DNA from: UBA2862 sp045658005
GTDB lineage: Bacteria; Bacillota; Clostridia; Christensenellales; Aristaeellaceae
Assembly (NCBI GenBank): GCA_045658005.1
Contig: JAZOUD010000081.1
Span: 22,599 to 86,598, forward strand
Direction of reading: 5' to 3'
Length of the DNA stretch: 64,000 nucleotides
Below the pieces are notes generated by a model, which was not told where the DNA came from, made no database searches, and saw only the letters and a program-made list of their open reading frames with translations. Positions 32,001 through 36,320 of this stretch are shown here, in pieces. The position numbers were made by a program, and so were the translations under genes. Every line of letters starts with the position of its first letter. Within the stretch, counting starts at the first letter, position 1.

Positions 32001-35000
32001 CCGCTGCCATCATTTTTCTTGACGGTCACGGTCACGGACTCGATGCTGTCGCCCGCAGCCAGGTCGGTATTGGTATAGCTGTTTTTCGTCAGTGCTGTAC
32101 CGTCGTAGGCCTTCGTGTCGCTGTCGGCGGTAATGGTCAGGGCCTTCTGCGTCACTTGCAGCGTGCCGTTGACATAGGTGATGTCATAGCTGGCCGTCAC
32201 GTCTTCGCCGCCAGCGTTCACGATCTTCGCCGCACTGGGTACGTTGGCGCTGCTGCCCACGTTCACGCGTTCTTCGTCTTCGTCGCTGCCGTCATTTATC
32301 TTGACGGTCACGGTCACGGACTCGATGCTGTCGCCCTCGGCAAGCGCCGTGCTGGTATAGCTGTCCTTCGTCAACGCCGTGCCGTCGTAGACTTTCGTGT
32401 CGCTGTCGGCGGTGATGGTCAATGCCTTCTGCGTCACTTCAAGCGTGCCGTTGGCATAGGTGATGTCATAGCTGGCCGTTACATCTTCGCCTTTAGCGTT
32501 TACGATCTTCGCCGCGCTGGGTACGTTGGCGCTGCTGCCCACGTTCACGCGTTCTTCGTCTTCGTCGCTGCCGTCATTTTTCTTGACGGTCACGGTCACG
32601 GACTCGATGCTGTCGCCCTCGGCAAGCGCCGTACTGGTATAGCTATCCTTCGTCAACGCCGTGCCGTCGTAGACTTTCGTGTCGCTGTCGGCGGTGATGG
32701 CCAGAGAAATGAGTTTGCTGCTCGTCACCTGAATAACGACATTCGTATTATCGCTCATCGTCACGGTCAGGTTTACGGGATCTATGATGACGTCGGTGCA
32801 GGAAACAGACCAGTTGCCTTCGTTCCCGGTGACCTCAAGGACAGACGGATTGCCTGATACAACGCTCTGTACAACGCCCGATACCGACAGCTCCGTCAAC
32901 AGGCTGCTGAGGGCAACTGTCTCACCGTTTCTCAGGGTGTATTGCTTGGTAACAGGGGTTTTCTCGTCCTCCGGCGTGTTGCGCGTGAAGGCCACCAGAT
33001 ACACCGAGAAGCCGTCGGCCTCAAACTCGACATTTTCCCCGTTCAGGGCGCAGGAAACCGACTCCACCTCTTCGCCGAAGTGCAGCACGTTGACATTGGT
33101 GGCATCGTCGACCTCCGGCGCGTCCAGCAGCCTGATGGACACGGAGACCGGCGTGTCGGGCGTAACCTCCGCGCCGTCCTTCACGATGGCGATGTCCAGG
33201 GCCTTGGTGTAGGCCAGCTGACCGCTGGTGACGTTCAGGGCCTCGGCGGCCCGGGCGGCGTAGGTGTCGGCCTCGTCGCCGGTCAGCTCGGAGACGCTCA
33301 AAGTCGCCCCGGAGGGGATGCCCGCCTCGGGGCCGTAGCCGACCTCGACGTTCCAGGTGTTGCCGGAGGCGTCTATGTAATGGGTGGAGATGGTCTCGGT
33401 GACGACGACAGCGTACAGCGAGAAGCCGTCGGCATCAAAGCTGATTTCAGTCTCGACGTCGCCAACGCCGACTTCGGTCTGTTCAATTTCGACTTCGCCC
33501 GGTTCCGTGTCGCCAGCAGGCAGTTCGACGTTCAGGTTTGTCTTGCCGCTCGCGCTCTCGACGTCGGTATCGGCGACGATCTGCGTCTGACCCTCGTCGT
33601 CCATGTGGACGACCACGGCGGACTGGTCATCATTGATCTCACTGACCGAGATGACCACGGATACGGGGATGCGCGGCTCGATCTCATTGCCCTCTGCGTC
33701 GTAGAAGGCGATATCCACCAGCTGAACACGACGGACCTTCACGAAGTCGTCTGCCACGCTCTCGCGAATTTCGGAGATGGCGTCATTGTCCCATACGCGA
33801 CGCACCGACATCGTGGTACCCTCGGGGAAGGCGCCTTCATCTGCCGTCACGGTCACATTGACGCCCGATGCGCGGGCCGCAAAGCTGGCGGCGGGCCAGC
33901 TGACGGCAGTCTGTGGTTCGGGCGAAGGTTCGTCGGTCTGAGCTTCAGTTCCGGGTTCGACCTCAGGCAGCGCTTCAGGTTCCACCGCCAGCACATCGTC
34001 GACCTCGTCTTCGCTTTCTTGTTTCGGGGTTTCCTCGGATACGATCTCCTCGTGCGCTCCATCTTCAGGCACGATTTCAAGAGCGTCGCCCCCGGGTTCC
34101 CGGGCGGATTCCGCCTCCGGCTCGGCTTCTGGCTCCCGCTCAGGTTCGGCTTCGGGCTCGGCTTCCGGTTCCTGCTCAGGTTCGACTTCGGGCTCGGCTT
34201 CCGGTTCAACCTCGGGCTCGACTTCCGGCTCCTGTATCTGTTCGACCTCCGGCTCGACTTCCGGTTCTGCTTCCGGCTCCTGTATCTGTTCGACCTCCGG
34301 CTCAGCTTCCAGCCCCTGCTCAGGTTCGACTTCCGCCTCGGCTTCCGGCTCTTGCTCAGGTTCGACTTCGGGCTCGACTTCCGGTTCGACTTCCGGCTCA
34401 ACCTCCGGCTCGACTTCCGGTTCGACTTCCGGTTCGACTTCCGGCTCAACCTCCGGCTCGACTTCCGGCTCAACCTCCGGCTCGACTTCCGGCTCCTGCT
34501 CGGGTTCGACTTCCGGCTCAACCTCCGGTTCAACCTCCGGCTCGGCTTCCGGCTCCTGTATCTGTTCGACCTCCGGCTCTACTTCGGGTTCAGCCTCCGG
34601 CTCCTGTACCTGTTCTACCTCCGGCTCAGCTACCGGCTCCTGCTCAGGTTCGACTTCCGCCTCGGTTTCCGGCTCGACTTCAGGCTCGGCTTCAGGCTCG
34701 GCTTCCGGCTCCTGTATCTGTTCGACCTCCGGCTCAACTTCGGGCTCAACCACAGGCTCGGCTTCAGGCTCGGCTTCCGTTTCAACCTCCGGCTCGACTT
34801 CAGGCTCGACCTCCGGCTCAGCTTCTGCGACAGGCGTCTGCACCTGTTCCATCTCAAGATCGACACCGACATCAATGCCGAGCGCTTCATTCAATCCGGA
34901 CACTTCGACCAGATCCCCGGACGAAGCATCCTCCAAACCGTCGTCATTGATGTCAGGTATTTCCATAGAACCGTCGAAAACATCGCTTTCGGCTTGATCC

Positions 35001-35959
35001 GTTCCTGACGCCCTGCCATTTTGCAAAACGATGGTATAGGATTTGGTGCCCGTAAACACGGCAAACTCGATCTCCTTGAAGCTCCGAACCACCGTGAGCC
35101 GATAATCCTTCTTTCCCTTTTCAATGGTCAGGCAACGTCCTTCGTTCCCGCTGTGCTCGATCACGCCCAGATCCACGATGTCGCTGATCTTAACGGGCAG
35201 GCCGGCACGCTTGAGCAGCGCGCTGAGGCGTATCCTCGAAGCGGTGTTGCTGAGGTCGCAACTAAAGAGCGGGCCAAAGCCGTCTGGGTTCTCCGAAAGC
35301 GCCTTGGCCGCCTTGGCCACATCCTCCACCGTCAGGGTCGGATCGTTGACCAGTCTGAGGGTGAACACGCCGTCCACCGTGTAGACCGTCAGCCTCGCCT
35401 CCGCGAAGAGGGGCTTCATGACGATGAGATAATCGTCCTCCACTTCGGCAACCGCCACAAACAGGGACATGTCGATGCCTGTGTTGACACTGTCGTTCTG
35501 CAGGGTGACGCTCTGGATGTCCTTCAGTCGCCTGACCGGCAGCTCCAGTTTCACAATGAGGTCACTGAGCAGCAACCTGGTTTCGTCCTCCAGCCGATAG
35601 GCATAGGTCTCCCCTTCCCCCGCCATATTTGACGCGAGATGGTGCGAAAGCGAAAGATCGCCCAGCTCGAGGGATTCGTCATACGCATCCGCCAGCGACG
35701 TATCCGGCTCCAGGTCCTCGGCAAACGCAAACGAATCAGGATTGATCTCCAGGATCTCAGCCGACGCCAGTCGGTTTTGTATGGCGTTGATGTCGTCCGC
35801 CACAAGGCCGAGGGTATTGGACATCAGGCACACGACCACAAGCAAGCTGAACAGCCGCTTCGCAAAACGCCTGTTGACCCATCCCTGCCATAGCCCGCGC
35901 CGCCGCGATTCCAGGTCCCGCGACGCCCGGCTCGATTCTATATTTCGATAGTCCTTCAT
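11075..35959 (-). CDS. Giant modular surface protein/adhesin (about 8,294 residues)
   Basis: The best start is the ATG at 35959, 7 nt after GGAGGT; the longer reading begins with TTG at 36001. Order of parts by DNA position: basic leader and hydrophobic signal (about 35.8 kb); unrecognised domain (35.75-35.0 kb); Glu-Pro-Glu-Val stalk (34.8-34.1 kb); two related domains ending DADGFSLYAV and EADGFSVYLV (33.9-33.0 kb); four YDG/MBG-like repeats (32.7-31.6 kb); CnaA/CnaB/SpaA-like isopeptide-type domains (31.1-28.9 kb); about five YGD/MBG repeats (28.9-27.4 kb); six right-handed beta-helix modules full of NGGAIY or GGGVY motifs (26.7-12.1 kb); two further SpaA-like domains (12.0-11.2 kb). There is no LPXTG motif, hydrophobic tail or wall-binding domain at the C-terminus (NPPAGSGE end). 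Four prepilin-like genes follow, suggesting a pilus-tip adhesin. Export is well supported; ligand and anchoring mode are unknown. Confidence 0.85.
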   Translation of the reverse strand: MKDYRNIESSRASRDLESRRRGLWQGWVNRRFAKRLFSLLVVVCLMSNTLGLVADDINAIQNRLASAEILEINPDSFAFAEDLEPDTSLADAYDESLELGDLSLSHHLASNMAGEGETYAYRLEDETRLLLSDLIVKLELPVRRLKDIQSVTLQNDSVNTGIDMSLFVAVAEVEDDYLIVMKPLFAEARLTVYTVDGVFTLRLVNDPTLTVEDVAKAAKALSENPDGFGPLFSCDLSNTASRIRLSALLKRAGLPVKISDIVDLGVIEHSGNEGRCLTIEKGKKDYRLTVVRSFKEIEFAVFTGTKSYTIVLQNGRASGTDQAESDVFDGSMEIPDINDDGLEDASSGDLVEVSGLNEALGIDVGVDLEMEQVQTPVAEAEPEVEPEVEPEVETEAEPEAEPVVEPEVEPEVEQIQEPEAEPEAEPEVEPETEAEVEPEQEPVAEPEVEQVQEPEAEPEVEPEVEQIQEPEAEPEVEPEVEPEVEPEQEPEVEPEVEPEVEPEVEPEVEPEVEPEVEPEVEPEVEPEVEPEVEPEQEPEAEAEVEPEQGLEAEPEVEQIQEPEAEPEVEPEVEQIQEPEVEPEVEPEAEPEVEPEQEPEAEPEAEPEREPEAEPEAESAREPGGDALEIVPEDGAHEEIVSEETPKQESEDEVDDVLAVEPEALPEVEPGTEAQTDEPSPEPQTAVSWPAASFAARASGVNVTVTADEGAFPEGTTMSVRRVWDNDAISEIRESVADDFVKVRRVQLVDIAFYDAEGNEIEPRIPVSVVISVSEINDDQSAVVVHMDDEGQTQIVADTDVESASGKTNLNVELPAGDTEPGEVEIEQTEVGVGDVETEISFDADGFSLYAVVVTETISTHYIDASGNTWNVEVGYGPEAGIPSGATLSVSELTGDEADTYAARAAEALNVTSGQLAYTKALDIAIVKDGAEVTPDTPVSVSIRLLDAPEVDDATNVNVLHFGEEVESVSCALNGENVEFEADGFSVYLVAFTRNTPEDEKTPVTKQYTLRNGETVALSSLLTELSVSGVVQSVVSGNPSVLEVTGNEGNWSVSCTDVIIDPVNLTVTMSDNTNVVIQVTSSKLISLAITADSDTKVYDGTALTKDSYTSTALAEGDSIESVTVTVKKNDGSDEDEERVNVGSSANVPSAAKIVNAKGEDVTASYDITYANGTLEVTQKALTITADSDTKVYDGTALTKDSYTSTALAEGDSIESVTVTVKINDGSDEDEERVNVGSSANVPSAAKIVNAGGEDVTASYDITYVNGTLQVTQKALTITADSDTKAYDGTALTKNSYTNTDLAAGDSIESVTVTVKKNDGSGEEEDRMNVGSSANVPSAAKIVNAAGEDVTASYDITYANGTLQVTQKALTITADSDTKAYDGTALTKNSYTNTDLAAGDSIESVTVTGSQMVIGSSDNVPSDAVIKNAGGQDVTSNYEITYDNGTLEVTWPTVTAVESTYDGEEHPLVASDNPDVLWFKLDDGEYTKGEIPSATNAGTYTVSYRLDEEEARSVIATINPQPVTLTANNATYSWTGEEITVEGYTCNVDNLTFEGVSASGKGTDPGMYDATFTGVTLKETKDTTGNYVVTATQNGLLIILNGEVPDNLIKKEFKGINGDLASYEIDINPNRIPLNNGQDITIKDTFSDNQSINYGSIQVESDGQTTEGDPSFDYSGYTGTFTVPDAESVTITYTTRVKGNVGETVRISNTATLGRVTNKIYAIGLSATTEDEVTITPTGSDISGTGGVYYIQLFVYAEGHMERGLEGAAFRLLDSNMRPMVYKAGANKGNPIVFTTGDNGYVDIALDEAKDGLTIHKNTIYYLEMITAPFEILDGNYIYYQKDNTYYSFLITDEPSYVYGNIYSYFNGDVLKVRCYPEGKGVNVTKRFGGNYTLTDAQKNAITFILQKEAPEVESGWVEVERHTYKEFSYGSMNFNTGKEGGAELEDNATYRVIEENALPEELEGIIEENVSVSISYQKEGVPVKEDSNEFFVDPDDKQAFSYDLAFTNEYVDHKLTIIKIDENTGKTLPGTIFTVYDAQDNLVATYEAGDGDSITIRRGDEAAAYAANTLYYVVETKAPEGYITPANPEKTYFYFSEGGSGVPEGLPADASATDLTTSYNTVTLPNRSVKTDIPVTATWGIKSDEPWPDAVERVEIGLYKSVDGTPAEPVTKDGGQPLKLELTKEQYYDTTTFVNLPAQEDKKDIVYSVVEEKVYGESDADISNRFASSSSVSGTGWYVVNNQPAVSVVVEKKWLDLDGNPVADTSGKPEVTFDIYRTTTESESLSLTREALIAFLAGAECVRTGLKLSGADNWSATVDSLQKTNKQGDPYYYFALEKVPDNHEDSYVITAATEEMPRTLTINNKQTPYTVTIEVNDLDKIYGDVTPAYTFTADVKEDGASVVVSGPNAQGNYTATVTKADETTRNITFSVSRVSGEDAGTYAVTPSGESIQSDYRVLYESGTLTINKASLTITAGAEKVYGDDVDPALVTIEGLKNGDDASMLIFSVSREEGEDVGEYPITLTGETDQKNYTVTYVRKDPESGKAYTFNITRATATVKAKDEGKTYGEDDPEFTASVTGLKFSDEPTVLNYDLTRAPGEDVGTYTITPAGDAVQGNYNVIYEPGTLTIGAADLTIKVEDDEKTYGDVDPEWGVTFDGLTEGDEGGSLTSVLNPETGARDYTYTVGEGESAVELLTFSVNRDPGENVIVDGYALTPSGAETQGNYKITYTQGKLMILRAELLVTPDRKVKAVGLVDDPLLTATVTGWMNGDQAAAATSVEQEGEVIAWTYTRDGETLLTFSLKRDEGEEEGEYPIRKVAGEAEQSNYTVEYEEGVFEILAILDIDVTQPLVDHVDADANPTFTYKATLDLEGTGMTEYDENGFEMVEGVPTQTFSLPAEDKSNMKTLKVPGGAKLTVQQTSDHVYADYTTAIRLDSAPYVDPEDSLRCVLDTVDTYHEIAFAHNRISLPVSARAAVGQTEEGAVPLEGREGAMGIPEGEEKIRAIDSGFADDMHSKIEYVLPTDKYYAYDHASLYTREGTAISGGTDITQIKYDQANARWQYKTRTSEDFVNVPDNSQLVLFYMPKYVCKIGSEKFYSIKEAVNYANNNGKIATIEMLIGEYSIRSKDDAVTIPADCTITITTAMTEYEGTGTAVISRSLSYPSGHLFYNDGTLTFDTITLDGKSVQAGDALVLNQAENAELTVNKNATLQNAKGVNGGAIYVKTGTVTVNGTLTNNAATLGGGAVYVKTGTFTMGADGKLTGNSATTGGAVHVYDGTVDIGGTIGGAGAGEGNTATSGGAVYINKGTVSVTGSVTGNTAENGGAVYQVGGTLTVSGSMGQNTASVNGGAVYLAGGILTVEANGSLSGNSATGNGGAVYLAGGTVEANGSLSENSATGNGGAVYQADGTLSNAGIISGNNASNGGGIYRVNGTLTVGGTLSDNGATENGGGFYTAGGAVTVTGTLGGTEEGAGNSAANGGAIYTSGTALSLNGARFTRNTATTNGGAIYALNANTVIGGTWTNNAASEGTAASFNGNSATGNGGALYMEGGSATVMNADSTLSANKAANGGAIYATSGAITVENGNLESNEANANGGAIYADSASVTVKGGRLGGTATGEGNKAKQGNGGAIYSGSGPVTISDGTLAGNSASKGESTEDDLGLGGAIYAGSGTVNYTGGQIGGNATVDNKGIITVTGGNSAVNGAAIFVGSGIANVSTSITGNTATNGGAIGVGGTSARLNFKGDAQVINNAMNSKQSNVYLDADSELVVNADSLNNGKKIGIYVPGDVNSDQVIKHGDVTGYFGAYVSAGTLANISTVFKSDRFSDLKVAYENNRVYWISNLTYDIYWLKNYDSQFPPTTSYTAAPSKKVCTNKTYAPRTRTSDIYDLVMDMKLYEKHNTDFVNNVGANYASTAVYAYTFSDKALNNTFENYLKTIWWDGTEGNRKWKYTYINQDGTQATIDASKLIIFYSAPAYLTIVNNNASNLELDISELTVLGKDATDGVYGFVTAKNGATVTTLRTLTADDKKLGVGDSIKVMFPGAQGQKFTLRGEFTGEGAGESTTIDYTFNGGAKQTLHGATVDFSDDSFKLNTDDEAAELIFGDPLPICKIGNEPFQTLKAAMAYAVAQKTATGSNTYKIEMLVDYLVPRDDVLEIPEGYDITFTTAAKDAETLPYKGNGTRATLSRDTGNAGSSVSATNSTLTVDNLAFDGRSLTAGGKGGAVSTSNCTTVTITNCDFKGYRADNGGAVYVDNTKAGSSLTVEDCSFYNCQTNASVDKAGGGGIWTTARELYVRRCTFDFCACLSGKAQAGSIFHNIQAGWFANSKMEVSDCSFSNSYAVGGSGGTVESDAYDVTIQRCSFVGSYTNKSGGSGGAVNTYANNEANTTKYCIMRVIDCSFDNCSAKNGAAMGGAVRCSTHDLILRGCIFRNTQGVTGGAVAMTNSNAKRVEIYGCTFENCIATGNGGAVSAPVGTLIVGVEDTELEDYQDTYLDADETPKNGKNNFTDCAANRGGGIDNPTNDAIVTMENVDFTRCAARTGNGGALYTQAKELSITGDANTFTNCTGNGSGGAVFQNRNVVGSFVKLVNCTFTGCEANNNGNGGGLYATARELTINYDTANDSAIEGAEGSFVNCTAANAGGGLYHDYAGTAKIANCGFEGCIAKAAYGGGLYTNAYTLNIIGADSKFKNCTAQTDGGGLYHNRDANGSTLTFKDGSFESCTATGNYGGAIYTKVKGTVTLEGCTVKDSTAKAQGGGIYFLNGNTASFDGCTITGNTVTNSDSKGGGVYVAGGTIDYKSGTVSDCSAAYGGGVYVAGGTTDYKSGTVSGCSAAYGGGWYQNNGNLYILGGSISGSATNGGGLYINDSNAKVRQYSGNVSGTATANGGAVYKNDGIFTIGNETYKDIAYSGASVGAVTVDEGGNPVYTATAVNGGGIYQNAGTIYMNAGGSIVGQASANGGGIWNKSAVEQRNGDVTGSAVNGGGVWQTDTTNGKYTLSGGTVTGTATENGGAFYQGGNFLTINSGAVVGRKTTTDDEGNETVVVASSAKNGGGVYNAAGTTTLSASGSVAGASASENGGGVYVAAGAFNLNGGDNTAKTNNGVVADNTAKNGGGVYVAGGTFTFRRGRIVRNDATENGGGVYHAGGTFSMTTDNNATVCGVIGGSAEDANTANIGAGIFVADNQSVSFNDWASKTMAITYNHARIAGGGIAVSGPNAVLTFQNAVKVCDNTMGSHYIACNVYLDQDRNTVIKNDYLDPAAYIGVYASDEQDAGHGQSGKPFATYANESNLNVYRNDRRPYLYGVKGSNNLVIWPEFVCKITDGEGKLLYSDTEGSPAVYGKLENNGGTGIDSAFGVLSQASPSLYQPGSSEKYGGPYQIQMLVPEYFVTQQMKLTVAKDITLTTASVDEDECGFHFTGDPRFPRAVITRQGNYASMIHLENKSLDFSVSNLILDGGSGSGYTANTNGGILFSKGVDTLTFDNAILRNSKTGSYGGGIRLQDNANAVLTLNDTTITQCVGGDYGGGISVKAGKLVMNGGSITNCSAKNGGGVRVDTSMEMKGGTITGNSATDNGGGISSGTESTTIEFSENCQVTGNTLNGKRCNVQFDMDKNTIIKANGLDARSEIGVYTADGTIYNNHGKPGAPFGTWIVENDKLFCFVNDRHTNYRGFQSIDTTDKKIYWEYRPLLTVIKEVNSDLAYDQNTAEFSFTVTLKTQEGESVSLSQAQRNSIKGMEFNGQGIAQFTLKKGESKTGEFPITFDKYRYEVKEDLSGDAQADYATAAEKNGEAYAFTEDKPLTVSGQLGENIGTENSSSLSTVAFTNTRNTDDLTIKAVTVSTETPDYEESFDYTLTLGDDSISKTYPATGKISALEFTNGVTTFSLKHNESITIQGLPTDLTYTVEENLTDKQKTHIRTQVSRNESEPVYAQSQEGKIGEAETPENVVFTNNFLEIVCKITNRSRALLYYRDAAGKLQPAVFAHLEDAFDQVNSGNLRTAGNGQVSGQLRIEMVVPAHTVERKATLVTGKNVILSTALTTDQQYPYNEGKDDGAGNVSVVTRGFDNGSMIATEGALTIDKITLDGGSDIHVASENGGIVQVNGAVKLTVNSSANLQNSTTTGNGGAIWLGTGASLAMNGVIRNSKASRGGGVYADTGFTTITTTGTITGCEATNGDGGAVCASTGSSVNLNAGTALTGNTANVDGGAVWSEANVILRGTVGGTGENDGNTAGGNGGGICMGGNAMFTMYAGSNISGNDAANGGGLATASTARIAGGTIQKNSATENGGAVYATTYAAVTISGVPVISENSAKQGGAVYDGGSVTMSGGSMTANTATEKGGAVYVASGKSLTMSGGSIKDGNKSPEGAVSTDSGAVLTFSGNAVVRDNTDTAGAKAMNVFLGFDSNSIITTTGLGSNAYIGVYVADGEPEDPVTVPYAVVNPIYSDHGMSARNFGTYIGSNVSGARLNKFVNDRDTALTGMGGASVSNGNYVVWTGKGLYLKVYKVDSEGNNPTPASGIRFNLTNEDTQKTVWSGSSDATGLVTIPWGAEESENGKAATFAPRSSYTLRQIAANADTVLPAGSWALKVGRDNSVTWSQKEAVEETVNQTIAIALPDGTEKGYLGDTFDLYNDSKPTLTYNATGGKLSDKKDERTDTIPFTTTETSRAYTIKETNPTWDSHVFRNWATLETKPEREDGTDLTPAELAEKGYFEYNRDSEITFYRGTEQQENTQGTSKGDLTLYAQWDEVVCKITDRDGNILFVNGSPAVYGTLEAGFAVYNTAGSSTFTYATGGKATARRIEMLIPSYTLNEPVSLARGKTATLTTAPTTDTDGYAYTGNPGTVCVITRGENCNGSMLNNNANMTLMNITLDGGNRQVVCDGGIVNNAQASAVLTIANGATLRNSVVEGNGGAINAPAGTKVNITGGTITGNSATSYGGAIYTTGTLNVNGNAKIGDEGKPNTATNGGGIYVAGGQTDVSGNAKIRYNIADKEGDARWDEENGGGICLAGGTLSLDDNAEISHNEAKGRGGALYMLVGSATISGNSSLSDNIARNSEGGGGVYVYQSTLKMTGGTITGNSVLNGNAVHGQGGGVCLADGGATFDMSGGTISNNKAASGGGVGAFNDSAMTLSGGTISGNEATNGGGVYQGGTSTFTMTNGTIGGTANTAAKGAGIYVASGSATVSGGSITGNQATGDGGGVYTAGTVNFTGGSISANSAVDGAGVYLTGTAATLSMSGADTAINNNIASGNGGGIYHDGAADAAADTESGTAAIFGCTVSGGCITGNTANGNGGGVYVAVGKTFNLSGGSVGKADGGNTANVNGGGVYAEGTVNLNGGSISANSAVDGAGVYLNGTAATLSMSGANTAISNNTARGNGGGIYHNGAADAAATDDNPAVTGCTISDGNITGNEADSGGAVYVANGKTLNMSGGRITANTANNANGGAINVGGANARLIFSGSPVVYDNPNATAGKQQKNVVLSVGDTKIIQSKGITGTYAAGAKIGVYVIDGEGDNRPIYNAHGIYDKPFGNFTVEGNLDVFRNDRNGALYGVKKDDNQIYWLNVVCKLTDSTGKLLYQDQHGHTPAVYATVKDGFEAAGKTLYSRSGSTYTEYNNDALILKMLQDYELVKKSDIDEVIEYKTGRDITVTTAETGAVSGVTATWDEYFFKPAVGATGDSLTKATLKRGEGNTASMFTVNTAAANSFTVKDIILDGNKTTYSEVPVNGGIVNVTAGKLVVADGAVLRNSAVAGDNGLGGAVYVAANATAEMTGGEITGNVATNGGAVYVLKGGIVTLKDGTKTVSGTATPTSVTIAGNTVRTIAEGAATAKVDVNKGAGIYLAEGAKLNLEGKPSFAKADAVNSLTDTSYPGSPAKTNGGEEVYKNGIVRQDIYMDGYAAETSVANSIMVTGAITATKGSIWVWSDQPAHNKMLMQFAVFDPALIKTTGTGENAVQSIDKSKINEEQLKTTFEAFRNAQDDGTTDCGGEFLTGQEGEVKSNIYWTGGFDVIFLKTDSFDDGLSGATFTLYTDEACTTEFPMTFSDGKRATTTSSDGTATYKDKNGEVQTLADGEVILSKVAPKTYYMKETVVPQECADSNKDVVYEVTVSATGELTLKKKSSASATTYDEEVYKVQTKAPSGADPAEYQYHVMNVAKAQQKIILKKVTTDYTPLQGAQFRIFRADLSEVTEGQPTGGKAYVSGVSGVFFIGKLPFGAYYLVETLAPTSPSGYNENKGKVFKLTVDGSANAGTVIGDATNEPVGQLTPTEMANDDDMRNALRDKINSSTTAPAADNPPAGSGE
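12100..26705 (-). repeat. Six beta-helix supermodules of the giant protein
   Basis: Each module opens with a VCKI/VCKL strand, found near 26.70, 23.64, 20.01, 18.10, 15.73 and 13.29 kb. A conserved strand of the type IEML(I/V)P and a TLDG-type strand follow, then a run of short GG(A/G)(I/V)Y coils. In the first five modules this run is closed by a cap with NV(Y/F)LD or similar, IGVY and a final tryptophan; in the sixth it ends in a divergent version. This accounts for more than half of the protein. GGxxY coils resemble those of Chlamydia-type polymorphic membrane proteins. Confidence 0.8.
31615..32720 (-). repeat. Four tandem YDG/MBG-like units, three nearly identical in DNA
   Basis: Units of about 285 bp encode ITADSDTKVYDGTALTKDSY-type domains. 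The three 5' units differ by few bases; the last is shorter and diverged. Such identity points to recent duplication or ongoing homogenisation. Confidence 0.8.
34100..34835 (-). repeat. Low-complexity Glu-Pro-Glu-Val/Ala stalk coding repeats
   Basis: About 245 codons almost entirely EPEV, EPEA, EPEQ and QIQEPEAEPE variants. The hexanucleotide and longer units should be prone to slippage. The encoded segment is very acidic and proline-rich, so it is probably an extended spacer close to the N-terminal signal. Confidence 0.85.
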
Positions 35960-36155
35960 TTGGTCTACCTCCGAAAAGCAGAAGCCATTTTTATACGGCA
36001 AACTCCGCCTGCATCATTTTATCTGCAGACGGAAACCCATTATTCCGTTTCTCCAACCCGATTCCGGAGAAAATGAATCCCGGCGAAAACGGTTGAAAAC
36101 CAACAAGGATGTGATATAAACCGACTGCAATAATCGATTCTATCAATCCACACTT

Positions 36156-36185
36156 ATTATATCACGGAGTAGGGCAAAAAGTCCA
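36156..36185 (-). promoter_or_regulatory. Promoter of the giant adhesin/pilin operon, with a long leader
   Basis: On the minus strand: TGGACT at 36185-36180, an 18-bp spacer and TATAAT at 36161-36156. Transcription would start near 36150, giving a leader of roughly 190 nt before the ATG at 35959. The leader contains small potential hairpins (for example about 36029-36048, ACGGAA with TTCCGT, and about 36011-36029, CTGCA with TGCAG). I recognise no known riboswitch in it. Confidence 0.55.
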
Positions 36186-36262
36186 TATCCAAAGCCCCAA
36201 AATTCGCGGTTTGCCAAGTTTTTTTTACAATGAAACTATTTGAAGAAACAGAAAGCTCCAAA

Positions 36263-36310
36263 GAACAAGCGGTGTTCATATGATCTCTGTCATTTGAACA
36301 CCGCTTGTTC
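36263..36310 (-). terminator. Terminator hairpin after the glycan operon
   Basis: Arms 36263-36278 and 36295-36310 pair perfectly over 16 bp with a 16-nt loop. On the minus strand a T-rich stretch follows. It begins 11 bp after the stop codon of the acetyltransferase-like gene, and so also lies upstream of the adhesin promoter. Confidence 0.75.
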
Positions 36311-36320
36311 ATCAAAATGC

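Noticed and set aside
29405..32857. Plus-strand open frames (29405-32857, 32942-35008) opposite the adhesin repeats
   Set aside because: Their repeated LRLDFRFDF-type product mirrors the Glu-Pro codon repeats on the other strand; no start signals.
35960..36001. TTG at 36001 as start of the giant protein
   Set aside because: The ATG at 35959 has GGAGGT at proper spacing; the TTG has no ribosome site.
36190..36230. c-di-GMP (GEMM) riboswitch, suggested by GGCAAACC on the minus strand
   Set aside because: The rest of the consensus (GGGACGCAAAGCC and receptor helix) is missing, and the stretch lies upstream of the promoter.
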